Source of the DNA: Stachybotrys elegans | Lineage: Eukaryota > Ascomycota > Sordariomycetes > Hypocreales > Stachybotryaceae | Assembly (NCBI GenBank): GCA_020746835.1 | Contig: JAGPNK010000001.1 | Coordinates: 1,240,001 to 1,304,000 of the forward strand | DNA length: 64,000 bases | Reading direction: 5' to 3' | In this document: one piece after another, positions 32,401-44,212 of the stretch | Numbering within the stretch: position 1 is the stretch's first letter | Layout: the number at the start of each line of letters is the position of its first letter | The notes under the pieces: model-generated | Told to the model about the DNA's origin: nothing | The model's input: the letters and a program-made list of their open reading frames with translations, nothing else | The model's database searches: none | Program-made: the position numbers and the translations under genes

Positions 32401-35397
32401 CAGGCTGCTCCGAAACTTCCCCACGGTCCACGTAGAGGCTGAGATTGCGCCCCTGAACCGCGACGTGCTGCGCATCAAGCTCTACGTCATCCCGGACTTT
32501 GAGTGGAAGGACCAGCTTCACGGCACCTCGGAGTCGTTCTACATCTGGGTGGAGAACTCGGAGACGTCGGAGATCTATCATCACGAGTATTTCATTCTCA
32601 ATAGGAGGAAGCTCCATGATGACCACGAGCTCAACTTTACCATCCCACTATCGGATCCTCTGCCGACCCAGATCTACGTGCGCGCCGTTTCAGACCGATG
32701 GCTCGGCGCAGAGACGGTGACGCCGGTGTCCTTCCAGCATCTCATTCGCCCCGACACGGAGAGCGTCTACACTGAGCTGCTGAACCTGCAGCCATTACCC
32801 ATCACCGCCCTTAAGAACCCTCTCCTCGAGGAAATCTACCGCCAGCGATTCGAGTTCTTCAATCCCATGCAGACGCAGCTCTTCCATACCTTGTACCACA
32901 CGTCGACCAACGTGCTGCTCGGGTCCCCCACCGGCAGTGGAAAGACGGTGGCAGCCGAGCTCGCCATGTGGTGGGCGTTCCGGGACCGCCCAAAGTCCAA
33001 GGTTGTGTACATTGCTCCCATGAAGGCGCTGGTGCGCGAGCGTGTCAAGGATTGGGGCCGCCGGCTTGCCCAGCCTCTCGGGCTCAAGCTCGTCGAGCTG
33101 ACTGGCGACAACACGCCTGACACGCGGACCATCAAGGATGCAGATATCATCATCACGACCCCTGAGAAGTGGGACGGTATCTCGCGTTCGTGGCAGACGA
33201 GAGGTTATGTGAGGCAGGTGAGCCTGGTCATCATTGACGAAATTCATCTTCTGGCTGGAGACCGAGGTCCCATCTTGGAAATCATCGTCTCCCGTAAGTG
33301 CCTTGAACCCTGTTTCTAGTTTGACTGCTGACGATGACAGGTATGAACTACATTGCCGAGTCTACAAACAACGCGGTCCGTCTGCTCGGCATGTCGACGG
33401 CTTGCGCCAACGCCACCGATCTGGGCAACTGGCTCGGCGTCAAGGAGGGCCTGTTCAACTTCCGCCACTCAGTTCGCCCCGTGCCCCTGGAGCTATACAT
33501 TGACGGGTTCCCAGAAGTTAGAGGCTTTTGCCCGCTCATGCAGTCCATGAACCGACCGACGTTCCTCGCCGTCAAGAACCACAGCCCCGACAAGCCTGTC
33601 ATTGTGTTTGTGGCATCACGTCGCCAGACTCGCTTGACTGCCAAGGACCTCATCAATTTCTGTGGCATGGAGGACAATCCCCGGCGTTTCCTCCACATGG
33701 AGGAGGACGATCTCCAGCTGAATCTTGCCAGGGTCAAGGATGATGCACTCAAGGAAGCCCTCAACTTTGGCATTGGTCTGCACCACGCTGGTCTGGTAGA
33801 GTCGGATCGCCAGCTGTCAGAGGAGCTCTTCCTCAACAACAAGATCCAGATCCTCGTGGCCACGAGCACACTGGCCTGGGGTGTCAACTTGCCGGCCCAT
33901 CTCGTGGTCGTCAAGGGCACGCAGTTTTACGACGCCAAGGTCGAAGCGTACAGAGACATGGACTTGACGGACGTGCTCCAGATGCTGGGGCGAGCAGGCC
34001 GCCCTCAGTTCGATAACTCTGGTGTGGCGCGCATCTTCACCCAGGACTCCAAGAAGGACTTCTACAAGCACTTCCTGCACACGGGCTTCCCCGTCGAGTC
34101 CTCCCTCCATACTGTCCTCGACAACCATCTCTGCGCCGAGGTATCAGCCGAGACGATTGTGTCCAAGCAAGACGCCCTGGACTACTTGACGTGGACCTTC
34201 TTCTTCCGCCGTTTGCACAAGAACCCATCCTACTACGGCCTGGAGATCTCGGCCGAGGAGCACAACACGATCGCGGCTCAGCAGGTGGCCAATGACTACA
34301 TGATTGACATGGTCAACAAGGCGCTCGACGAGCTCCACGCGTCCAAGTGTATCGAGGTATTCCCCAACGGCGACATTGATCCGACGCCCCTGGGCAAGAT
34401 CATGAGCTACTACTACCTCTCGCACAAGACGATCCGCCACCTCGCCCGCAGCGCCAAGCCCGGGGCCAGCTTCGTCGACGTTTTGTCCTGGATGTCTCGT
34501 GCCACCGAGTACGACGAGCTCCCCGTCCGCCACAATGAGGACCTCGTCAACGACACGCTGTCCTCGAACCTGCCGCACCCGGGCCACACCTTTGGGCTGC
34601 CCATGTGGGATCCCCACGTCAAGGCCTTCCTGCTCCTGCAGGCGCACATGTCGCGCATCGATCTGCCCATCACGGACTACGTCGGCGACCAGACGAGCGT
34701 GCTGGATCAGGCCATCCGTATCATCCAGGCCTCCATCGACGTCCTCGTCGAGCTTGGCATCCTCTCCAGCTGTCTCCAGATGATGAAGCTCCTGCAGTGC
34801 ATTAAATCCGCCCGATGGCCCGACGACCCCGCCGTGTCCATCCTCCCCGGCGTCGAGTCTTCCAAGGACGAAACGCCCCTCGCCCAGATCAGCGCCTACA
34901 CGCAGGCACAGGCTGCCGACCTGGCCCGCAAGCTCCGCGTCCCCAGGGACCAGCAGTCGCGCTTCACCCGCGCAGTCTCGATGCTCCCCAACGTGATCGT
35001 CTCCGCCGACCAGGTGACGGCGCAGTCGCTCTCCGTGAGCCTGCAGCGCAAGAACGCCCTCGTCGAGCGCGACGCGCGCATCTTTGCGCCCAGGTTCCCC
35101 AAGCCCCAGACCGAGGGCTGGTTTGTTCTCGTCGCAGACGTGTCCAAAGACGAGGTCATTGCCGTGAAGCGCGTCTCGTGGAGTGCGCGCGGCGGCAAGG
35201 CCCTGGATAAGGGCAGCCGGCCGTCGGCCAAGGCGGTCATCAACCTCCCAGAGGCAGGGAATAGGCAGGCACATAAGATGGATGTCATTGTAGTCAGTGA
35301 CGGCTACGTGGGGCTGGAGCATCGACTGCTCGGCGTAGACATTCCCGCACCCCCTACCGTGGACAACGGGCTGGACAAGAGCACAGGGCCGAAGTAA
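29411..35397 (+). CDS. SLH1: RQT-complex helicase Slh1 (ASCC3 type)
   Basis: Exons 29411-30304, 30359-33293 and 33341-35397 give 1961 residues. Slh1 is the Ski2-like helicase of the ribosome-quality-control trigger complex that splits collided ribosomes. It has two full helicase cassettes. The first has APTGAGKTD (residues 294-302, split by intron 1), TTPEKWD, DEVH, GLSATLPN, HHAGM and GRAGRPQF; the second has GSPTGSGKT (about 1155), TTPEKWD, DEIH, HHAGL and GRAGRPQF. Each is followed by a Sec63-type region. Both Walker A and B motifs are intact; in the related spliceosomal Brr2 the second cassette has degenerated. The N-terminal 250 residues are acidic and helical, as in Slh1. Segments such as QWIGYSYLFVRMQRSPMTYG also favour Slh1 over Brr2. 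Confidence 0.95.
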
Positions 35398-35979
35398 TCG
35401 TGATTCAACATGTTGTGTATATAGAAAGAGGCAGAAAGAGAGAAGAACCTGTATAGAAACCGAGGATGCGATGCAAGAAACGCTCAGCATGAACCCTAAT
35501 CGCAGAACCGCCCATTCCAGAAAAGCAAACCGCCGACGGATAACTCCCTGCATCAGTGCTCGTACCGTTTGAGTCGTTGGCAAGTATACAGGCATTTCAG
35601 CGTCCCTCCCTTGCTAATCCTTCCCCCCTTTCCTTTGCCATGCCCCAAACGCCTTCACATGAGAAGAATGCAAACCAACCTGAATGCAAGATGCAAGCAA
35701 CAAAAAAGAGGGGGAAAAGGGACAAGAACCACGCGAGAGAACAAAACAGGAAACTGGGTTTGACAAAAGAGAGAGCGGGGGGGAGGGGACAAAGAGAGGG
35801 GTGGATGGGTATTTGGATTAGATGGAAAGAGGGTATTGTGAGGTTTGGAAAGCAACGCAAGGGTATCGTGGTTGTGTCTGTATGGATCAGCGAAATCCGA
35901 TCCGTAGTAGCAAGTCATGGAGGCTTGTAATGGTGGGTTTTGAGAGCCGTAGCTGGTGTGTATAAGTGGCGGGGGGGTA
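35398..35979. other. Convergent 3' region SLH1/Rab
   Basis: About 580 bases between two stop codons, with a purine-rich block at 35700-35850 and no visible gene. Confidence 0.55.
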
Positions 35980-36991
35980 TCAACAGCACTTTCGTTGGTC
36001 TTTGCTCTGGTCGTTGTACGTTTGATCCTGGGCGGCCTCGACAGTGATGGCAGGCGAGAATGACGAAGGTGAGAAGAGCCAGCTCCTCCTATCTCTGCCG
36101 ACGCGGAAGCTTCCCCTGGGATTCGTGCCTTCAAAGTAGCCGCCGTCCATGCCGTCCTCGTAGCCGGGGGAGCCAGGCATGGCGGTGGCCATGAGGAGGG
36201 CCTGCTGCATCTTGCGGTTCTGCTCGACGAGCTTGCGGGCGACTACGCGGAAGACCTCCTCGACTCCCTCGCCGTTCTCGGCGCTGATCTCGTGGCAGGC
36301 GTCCCAGCCAACCTCCTGGGCCCAGAAACCGGAGCTGCGCTTAGAGCCCGGACTACGAGGCTCGATGGGCGCAGACGACGTGAGACTGGAGGGGGCGTGG
36401 AGAGGGGTGGCGGTCGGGGGAGGCGTGCCGCCGACGCCGGGTGCGAGGTTCTCGGCGACGTAGGCGATGCAGCGCTCGAAGGGGACCTGGCGGGCCGAGG
36501 GGTCGCGGGCGACAATGTCGGCCTTTGTGCCGACGACGTGGAGGACGACATCGCTGGGGAGGTTGCGACGGAGCTCGGAGAGCCAGACGCCCATATCGAC
36601 AAAGGACTGGGCGTCGGTGATGCTGTAGCAGAGGATGCAGGCGTTGGCGCCACGGTAGTATAAGCGGGATATGGACCGAAAGCGTTCTTGGCCGGCTGTT
36701 GGCAGGTATTGTTAGCAAAAGGTGAACAGGAGGGGGAGAGCCAAGGCAACTAGATCTTGGTACGACATGGTGAGATCAAGGGGTGGGGATATATTTACCG
36801 GTATCCCAAATCTGGAGGCGCACGACGGTATCGCTATCGGAATCGACAACACGCTTGGTGAGGAAGCTGGCACCGACGGTCGAAGTAATCTGGGATGGGT
36901 TGAATGCGCCCTTGCAGTATCGCATGACGAGGGACGTCTTGCCGACGCCCTGGGCGCCGAGAACGACGATTTTTGCCTCGAGAGAGGACAT
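35980..36991 (-). CDS. Divergent Rab-family GTPase
   Basis: Minus-strand exons 36991-36799 and 36695-35980 give 302 residues, long for a Rab (about 200-220). Rab proteins direct membrane traffic from the membrane surface. Visible motifs are the P-loop GAQGVGKTS, switch region STVGASFLTK, WDTAGQERFRS, then SRLYYRGANACILCY, which resembles Rab21/Rab24-like members. The end KCC is a prenylation site. Two oddities: the G4 motif reads GTKADI, so the guanine-reading NKxD has Thr for Asn, and about 50 residues rich in Ser and Pro (from about 140 to 195) are inserted before the G5-like EISAENGEGV. The tail between the GTPase domain and the cysteines is also extended. Assignment to one Rab class is uncertain. 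Confidence 0.88.
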
Positions 36992-37320
36992 GTCGAGGGG
37001 GGGGGGGAGGAGTTGTAAAACGAGGCGGGGAGTGGAAGGCGTTTGGAGGAGGGGTGTGGAATCGAGTTAAGGACTCGTCGGTGGTCGTGAGAGAGAGAGA
37101 GAGCGAGGGAGAGGCGTGCAGGCTTATCGCATGGCCTTGGCGTGGAGGGAGATCAGGACCAGGATGTGCCGTGTCGTGGACGTAATCATGGTGATTCTGG
37201 GGCGACGATCAGAAAGCCATAGATAGGAATAGAGGAGGCGGACGGAGGATGAGGACCAGGGCGAAGAAAGAAAGCAGCGACGGGCGAGAACGAGCCCCAG
37301 GTCGGAGATGAAAGTGGGGT

Positions 37321-37422
37321 GGGAAAGGTGAAAGAAAGGTTAAGGAAGAAAGAGAGAAGAGAGAAAGAGAGGGAGGAGAGGAGAGGGCGGGTGGGAGAGA
37401 GGAGGAGGAGGAGGAGGAGGAT
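37321..37422. repeat. Purine-strand low-complexity block
   Basis: About 100 bases are almost all A and G on the plus strand, ending in GGAGGAGGAGGAGGAGGAGG. On the minus strand, the sense of the Rab gene, this is a CT-rich tract of the kind common in fungal promoters. It could adopt non-B DNA. Confidence 0.75.
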
Positions 37423-39198
37423 GGATCGTGCGTTTGTGGTTGTGGTGGTTTATCGTGACGGGTGACAGGCGATGGGGCGCGTGTGCGGGCAGCTTGATTA
37501 GGTATGGACCTACTAATGGAGCACCCGCCTGTAGTAATTGGCAGCCGTAGCGGCGGTTGACTGAATGACCGAATGTCGGGCAGCACGGTTGGTTTAGGCA
37601 GGTGGACGAGTCAGAGACAAGCACAGGTCAGAGGAGGATTCCAGGACCAGGCAGGCGGAATAAATTACAAGAGAGATGGTGAAGGGCAAGTAGTACAATC
37701 AGGCACGAGATTGTTTATATTAGACGGTGATGATTAAGGTTGCAGCCAGAGTTTAGGTTGCAAGTTAGTATCGAGTTGGGCACCGTCAAGCTTTTTTGTT
37801 CTTTTTCCCCCCTGTTCTTGTTCCTTTCTCTTCTTGCGATGTGTTGGGTTTGTTATTACGATTTGCACTCTCCTTGCAGGGGCGGTATGTGTGTATCGAG
37901 AGAAGTAAGAGACTGGAGGTGTCGATGGGATAGGCCGATGGGCTGGATGGATGAAAATAAACAACGGAAATGGTTGTTTCATGCAGCCAAACGGCACCAA
38001 GGGAGGGGGGGCTACGGCATGCATCATGCACAGAAGGGGTTACCACTCGCGTCTGTTGGCGAATGGATAGATCCTTGTCGTGGAGCAGGTTGCGTGAGCA
38101 AAATGATGAACAAATGATGGAAAAGAAAGAATTGGGCTCTCACGTGGGCGGGGGTGGAGGAGGAGATGAGGGCGCATGTGGCCTGCGAGGGCCCTGTATT
38201 GCACCTCCTCCAGACCTCCACTCCGCTAGTAGGTCCCTAGGGAAGCACAGCGACGTCATTGCGGCCACTAGAAGAAGCCTGGTGCTCAATTTTGGTTGTT
38301 CGGGTTCTAGACGGAAGAACTGGGGACGGAGCGGTGGAAATAAAATGACACACATCAAAAAAAAAAATTTAAAAAAAAGAAAAAGAAGAGAAAAAGAAGA
38401 AAAGAAAAATGCACGGGATGGAAGAGAACTGGAAATCGCCAAGCCGGTCCGCGCCAAAGAACCACCAGCTGGCGCAGAAGAGCTCCTAGGCTAAGGTGGT
38501 GGGAAAAGAGCTCAGCTCATTAAAATGATGGGATGGCTGACGATGCCTTACCGCCAGGCTGGTTCGCAGATATATTATATTGCCTCCTTCGTGTGCATGC
38601 GGCAGACAGAACAGACTACCGTAGTACAGCAGATGCAAGCTTTTGCTTCTTGGACCCTTCCGGCATGCAGTGGAGGAGGGAGGGTCGGGTGGTTTATTAT
38701 GTGGTCCTCCCTCTCTGGTGCAAGGGGGGGGCACTCACGCGATTCATCTCATCTTATGTGATATGGCCAGCAGGCAGGCTCTCACTCTACTCTGTTGCTG
38801 TCTCATCGGATCGAGGTGGGAAAAGCCCTCATCGTGATCTGAAAAAGAAGCCACGCAGACGCGAATAGAAATAGCTAGCTAATTTTTTTTTCCCTTTCCA
38901 TCTATTATTTCTTTTTTTTTATACCCCATCCTCTTCCTACGGCATCGATAGCCGATAATATATTGTACGCACATGTTCAGCATGGCTGATATTGTCCGAT
39001 CAGGATGTCTACGGCGCATACAGCGAAACAATGGCGTCGCCGATCCGGCTAGCAATGCCGCTGATGCTTCCTCTGTATCTATCAAGGGAAGCAACTCTTT
39101 CCCTCAAGCCCATTCGCAATTGGCTGAACAGGCGCCTGGGTGGTGGTGGCGGCGTAGAGTGAGACAGCGAGAAAAGGTGCCTGGCTGAAAGGAATTCA

Positions 39199-39218
39199 GA
39201 AGAAGAAGAAGAAGAAGC
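39199..39218. repeat. GAA trinucleotide repeat
   Basis: Six to seven perfect GAA units in non-coding DNA. Confidence 0.85.
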
Positions 39219-40219
39219 CGCCGTTTCATGGAGCCCACCAACACACCAGCTCGACTGGCTCCCGTCTGCCCAGGAACGCAAACTCTAAAGGCACTCACAG
39301 GGCTGTTGATTATCGCTGGCAGTGACGTGTATGCGGTCCCACACCACGTATTGCACCTGTAGTATGTAAAAGCAACAGTCGCTAATCCAGTCAGAGTCTC
39401 CAGAACCGGTTTTGGGGGGAAAGAACAAGCCACCGACCATGACGCAAGTGGTCCTGCACCCTTGCCGCCGATCCCATGCCTCATTGAGAAGTAGACAAAG
39501 GAAGACGGACGAAAGGGTCTCGGCGCTGCTTTAACGGCGGGCGCCCAAGGCTGGGTGAAAGATTGTGCAACGACACTGAACTGCATCGGTGAATTCGCAA
39601 CTCCTACAGGAACACAATCCTCATCGCATTAGCAGGTGGAGGAGGGTATCTCGTCCAGGCCACGCGAGACATTGTTCCACCCTCCCGGAACAGTGGCGTC
39701 CCTTTGTTCTCTTTGACCCATCCGCCATGTTCCATTCATTCATTAACCGCCGTGTTTGGAGCCGTACTTCCGGGAAACAGGCCCCAGCCACGGCCATGAA
39801 GCGGCCCCCCCAAAAGCGGCGACAGGGTCTCTACCATCAACCTGACCACCCTCACCTTGCTTGGCCCAGCCTCTGCAAAGCTTCTTCTCCTCTATGACTA
39901 CACGCACCCTTGGCGGGAGGGTCTCTGTCCCGTCCGGCACACACGCCCGGGTCCATTCACCCGCAGGGACAACATGTCCTGGCACAGGGTCCAACCAAGG
40001 CATTCGGCAGAGCTATTTCGTCAGACCCCCTTCCCAACAGGTCTTAGACGAGGGAGAGATGAATATATATTCTTGCACCCCCATTCATTCTTTGTGTAGA
40101 AGCTGATACCGTTGTGATTCCAAAACCTCACCATATATTCTCGACCTGGACGTGCCAGTCCTCCACCAGTGATACTTTACGTCATCCTCGCCAAGAGATT
40201 CGCATCTCATCATTCAGCC

Positions 40220-41303
40220 ATGCCTTCCTTGCTAGCCAGGCTGGCACTTCTTGTGCCCTTGGTCTTTGCCATTGTCAGCCTCGTCCTGTCTGCGCTTTGT
40301 CTCTTTGCCGGTCATGAAGAGGGTGTACTGGAAGACTATGCCATCATCAGGGTACGTTGCTCTCCTTCCTACTGCTCACAGAAAATCAGCTTTACCTAAC
40401 ACCTCATCCTAGCTGAACACTTCTGGCCTCGGCCAAAACATGTTCGATTTCGGAAGTGATGACAGTGCCCAGACCGACAACAACAACGACAACGACGGCG
40501 GCTTCTTCGACGGCATTACTGACAGGATCGGCGATGCATGGGATGACATCCAGGAGACGGTCGAGGGCGGACTCAACGACCTCACCGGTGGCGTCGCTGA
40601 CATTCTTGCCGACGAGATCGGTATCTCGGAATGGTACTCGCTTCACGTCATGACCTACTGCCAGGGACAGTACCGACCCAATGCCACCGCTCACAATGCT
40701 GGTCTCAACGTTACCGAATGCAGCGATTCATCTCCCGACAGTAAGGGCTACCGAATCTCTCGAGGTTGAGCAACCAGAAAGATGTGCTGACTGACATGTG
40801 TAGATCGCCTCAACCTTACTGATATCTTGGACCAGCAGCTTCGCGTCGGCCCGCTGGAGCTCAGCCTCAACGATATCGACTGGCCCTCGGATGTGCAGGA
40901 TGCCATCCAGATGCTCAACAATGTCCTTCTTGGACTGTTCATTCTCTATGTCCTCACCATGGCCTTTTCAGGTCTCACCATTATTGGAACCATTGTCGCC
41001 GTCTTCCTCCTCAGCCGCGGCGTCGTGCTCATCAACATGGTGATTGCAAGCCTGGGCATGTTGACCAGCACCATTGCCAGCATCATAGTCACCGTCGTCA
41101 TGACGCGCGGCATTGACGAGCTCAACGACGTGGGTCAAGACATTGGCCTCCAAGGCCAGCGAGGCTCGCAATTCCTCACCCTCACCTGGATTGTCTCGGC
41201 TTTCATGATTGCTGCTACGGCCTCCTACACCGTGCAGTGCTGCCTTCTCACTCGCCAGCGACGACGGGAGAGAGCCATGGCCCGCAAGGAGGGCGGCTAC
41301 TAA
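40220..41303 (+). CDS. SUR7/PalI-family cortical membrane protein
   Basis: Exons 40220-40351, 40413-40740 and 40804-41303 give 319 residues. The layout is that of the SUR7/PalI family: one N-terminal membrane segment (LARLALLVPLVFAIVSLVL), a long outside loop, then three membrane segments in the C-terminal half (VLLGLFILYVLTMAFSGL, TIIGTIVAVFLLS..., LTWIVSAFMIAATASYTV) and a short basic tail. Such proteins sit in the plasma membrane or eisosomes, or act in pH sensing (PalI/Rim9). The loop is acidic, with a DNNNDNDGG run, and holds possible N-glycosylation sites (NATA, NVTE, NLTD). The start at 40220 is preferred because it directly precedes the membrane segment. Which subgroup it belongs to is not settled. 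Confidence 0.85.
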
Positions 41304-42108
41304 ATCCTCGGCCATATATCCACCACGATACACGAAGAAAAGCGATCGGTGGCAGCTTGAAACGAGATTGACGAGATTGGACACTTTGTTTTCAGCGACC
41401 AAGTATTTTTTGGTTTTTTTTTTATCTCTTTGTCTCACACCGTCTGCCTAATGCTGGCCCCAAGACTGTTTCACTGTTTGTCTTACGATTAGATACCTCA
41501 ATATTTCCTATTTGTCTCATCTTACGCACACCACATATAGTTGTACCTTGAGGAGGTCAATCGGCCACTCCTGAGTGCTTGGAGGATGCTGGCATACCTC
41601 CACAGATAACAATGTACAGAGCAGTACACTAGAAACAAATGAAGTGCCCTGACCAGCTGGCCTGTGACTACATGTGACCAAATCGTGATGCTCCCGGTGG
41701 CCGAGACAGCAGAGGTAGATGACTCTGAAACTGAGTAGAACCGATACGCGTGCAATGTCGTCTCAGCCTTTAGACAAATAGCCGATGAGATACATATTGT
41801 GCAGCGATAGCGCTTCGTACCACGATGCATTGTGAAATACATTACAGCACGATCGGGCCACTCACACTGAAGTTGTCACGATAAGATAGTGGGCTCAGTT
41901 TCAAGTGTGGAGGTAGAAATTGAAACGGAAATTATGTATTAGGTAATCATTCAGGCTGGAAGGCCGAAAATGCCCCGCCACCCGCAAGATCCTTCTTGCC
42001 TTCCACCGCTAACCTAATCACAATCTGCGATAACGGTGGGGAGAAAAAAAAAAGAAGGAAAGAGAGACGTAGAAGCTATCTCTGCCACAACATCAACCAG
42101 CAGCCAAG
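41304..42108. other. Intergenic region SUR7-type gene to RLP24
   Basis: About 800 bases with no visible gene: 3' sequence of the SUR7-type gene (T-run near 41405-41425), then the RLP24 promoter with an A-run at 42045-42055. Confidence 0.55.
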
Positions 42109-42825
42109 ATGCGGTAAGTCTGCCTATACCCCCTTTTTCCGATGCAATTTGCGTACTGACTTGTCGGTGACAGTGTTGATCCATGTTCGTTCTGCTCGCG
42201 GCCAGCCTGGCCGAGCAAGGGCATCATGTTCATGAGGAACGATGGTAGGTCACACACAACGAAGCGGAGGAGAAGCAAGGCAAGACGCTGACACAACCGC
42301 CTCGTCACAGGCAAGCAATTCCGATTCTGCCGATCTAAATGCCACCGAGCCTTCAAGATGAAGCGAAACCCCCGCAAGCTCAAGTGGACCAAGGCCTCGC
42401 GAGTACAGGCGGGCAAGGAGATGACGGTGGACAGCACGCTGCTGTTCGGCGCACGCCGCAACGTGCCCCAGCGCTACGACCGCGACCTCGTGACCAAGAC
42501 GGTGGCGGCCATGAAGCGCATCTCGGAGATCCGGGCACGCCGCGAGCGCGTCTTCTACAAGCGCCGCATGGCGGGCAACCGCGCGCGCGAGCTGGCGCAG
42601 GCCCGCAAGCTCGTCGCCGAGAACGAGCAACTCCTCCCCCGCCTGCGCGGCAGCGAGCTGCGCAAGATGCGCGAGGCGGCCGCCGGCGTGGGCCTCGAGG
42701 AGGACGTCGAGATGGAGGGCGAGGAGGGCGTCCGCGCCGTCGAGTACGCCGACAAGCACGAGGCCAAGGTCTTTGGAAAGGAGAAGCAGCGCCTCAAGGT
42801 CCGCATTGCCGAGGACGACGCATAG
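42109..42825 (+). CDS. RLP24: Ribosome biogenesis protein Rlp24
   Basis: Exons 42109-42113, 42174-42244 and 42311-42825 give 196 residues. Rlp24 is a placeholder on pre-60S particles that is released in the cytoplasm and replaced by eL24. The zinc-binding part reads [15 protein letters not shown], then [20 protein letters not shown], followed by [15 protein letters not shown], the eL24e signature. The long helical C-terminus distinguishes it from ribosomal eL24: [15 protein letters not shown] and an acidic tail ending AEDDA. The first exon is five bases (ATGCG) before GTAAGT. The yeast protein has about 199 residues, so this copy looks complete. Confidence 0.95.
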
Positions 42826-43256
42826 ATGGGGCGGCCAGGAGGAGGAGGAGGAAAATGCATGACTTGGGTGTGTGCGTGTGTTTGGGATTGGCCCCCGGCT
42901 TGTTACGTGGCTTGGGACATGGAGTCTCTCTCTCTCTCTTTTTACTTTATGATGATATCTTTGGGCTTCTGTCGGCAATGAAAACTTGATATTTTCTCTG
43001 GTTCAGCCGGACGGACTAGGTACATTCTGCTTGTGTATATGAATGGGAGGCACGTTATCGATGGTTTTTACGGTTCATGCAACATGTCTGGTCTTCTCGA
43101 TATAACACCTACCCTGGAGCCTTGGATTTTCACCTTCCACCAACAGGATACAACCACGGCCAACGAGATGCACGAATTCATGTTGTTGCCCTATAGAGTT
43201 GCACAAGAGGTTTGACGGTCCTATACGAGCCAGCTTCACAAGACAAATAATCCAGC
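42826..43256. other. 3' region of RLP24
   Basis: About 430 bases with a CT dinucleotide run (42930-42942) and no further gene before the protease remnant. Confidence 0.55.
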
Positions 43257-44212
43257 ATTATCCTTCCTGGGGCCTACATTGTCGAATTCGAAGACGGACA
43301 TGTATACCTGATCCCTCCTGTCCATGCCGTAGACAGTATACTGGCAGTCACAGGATGTCGGCCAGCTCCGCGTGCAGGCACAGGCCGACTAAGGTCGCCA
43401 TCGTAGACACCGGAGTACATTACTGGCTGCCTTACCCCTCCCCCCTAGCAAGGAGCTGGACATTCTCTCCGATTGACTATACCGCCCCATGTTCCGCGTC
43501 GGCGAATGCTCCTTCGAAGCCCAGGCGCGGGACATGGTCGATAAGGGGGCCGTCCAGCTGCTCTTCTACGGCGACTGGCCCGGCACCGACTCGATCTGGC
43601 TCGAACCGCCCCGGGCCCTGCAAGGCCATACCATGGTCACGTCGGAGCTTGGCGAGAGCTGGGCCAAAGCCCTGGAACAAGGCGCCGAAGTCATCATAGA
43701 CATGATTGACTCTTGGGACGCTGAGATTGTCATCGGGTGCGAGGAAAACCGCGTGACGCCCGGTGCTCTCAGCTCCTTCACCAGCTGGGGTCCAAGCCAC
43801 GAGATGGATTCATATCCTCTACGATGCCGTGACTTTGCGGCGTGCTTAGATGACGCATAGCCGCAACGCAACATTTGCCCTGACGGAGAATCTGAACATT
43901 ACCCTGCCACCTCCTGGCATCACAGTAAATCCTAGACTAGCTGCTCTGTCGGTGCTTGTCGTCGACAAGCTTTGGGGCTCTCCTTTGATAACCGCTCACA
44001 TCGTCCCTATAGATCTAGCCCAACAGACTTCCAGTCCAGAACGACGACACTAGAAGCATCGGACAGCTGGGGGGCTTTCCATTTCTATGATCGGCTAACT
44101 ATCGATCCCTGCTTGAATGGTATGGCGAGTTGGATGATGGCGAATATGCACCTGCAGGGACGTATAAGATTGTTGTCAGAAGTCTCCGTATCACTGGGGA
44201 TGCTTTAAACGA
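43257..44212 (+). pseudogene. Broken subtilisin-like secreted protease
   Basis: Five pieces of one protease lie in order but in different frames. Piece 1 (about 43257-43310) resembles the inhibitor propeptide: ILPGAYIVEFEDGHVY. Piece 2 (about 43391-43430) resembles the catalytic aspartate strand: VAIVDTGVHYW. Piece 3 (43489-43830) contains AEVIIDMIDSWDAEIVIG and SSFTSWGPSHEMDSYP, the fold just before the catalytic serine loop. Piece 4 (43850-44040) has NITLPPPGITVNP and GSPLITAHIVP from the later Fn3-like region. Piece 5 (44133-44210) has DDGEYAPAGTYKIVV and SLRITGDA, a typical C-terminus. The segments for the catalytic His and the GTSMA serine loop are missing, and stops interrupt every frame. 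Intact relatives (minor extracellular proteases) have about 850-900 residues, so most of the gene has been lost. Confidence 0.78.

Larger units (their letters stand above)
36992..40219. other. Intergenic region of about 3.2 kb
   Basis: No recognisable gene. The first 500 bases upstream of the Rab gene are strongly purine-rich on the plus strand (GAGA run 37089-37103, GAG/GGA runs 37321-37422) and are probably its pyrimidine-rich promoter and leader. An A-rich block lies at 38358-38405 and a GAA repeat at 39199-39218. The end of the region should hold the promoter of the SUR7-type gene. Confidence 0.5.

Noticed and set aside
34144..35595. 483-residue minus-strand open frame
   Set aside because: It is the antisense shadow of the second half of SLH1, rich in Val, Gly, Glu and Asp as such shadows are, and it has no recognisable domain.
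42250..42978. 242-residue minus-strand frame
   Set aside because: It is the antisense shadow of RLP24; the sense strand shows the zinc-binding motif and correct introns.
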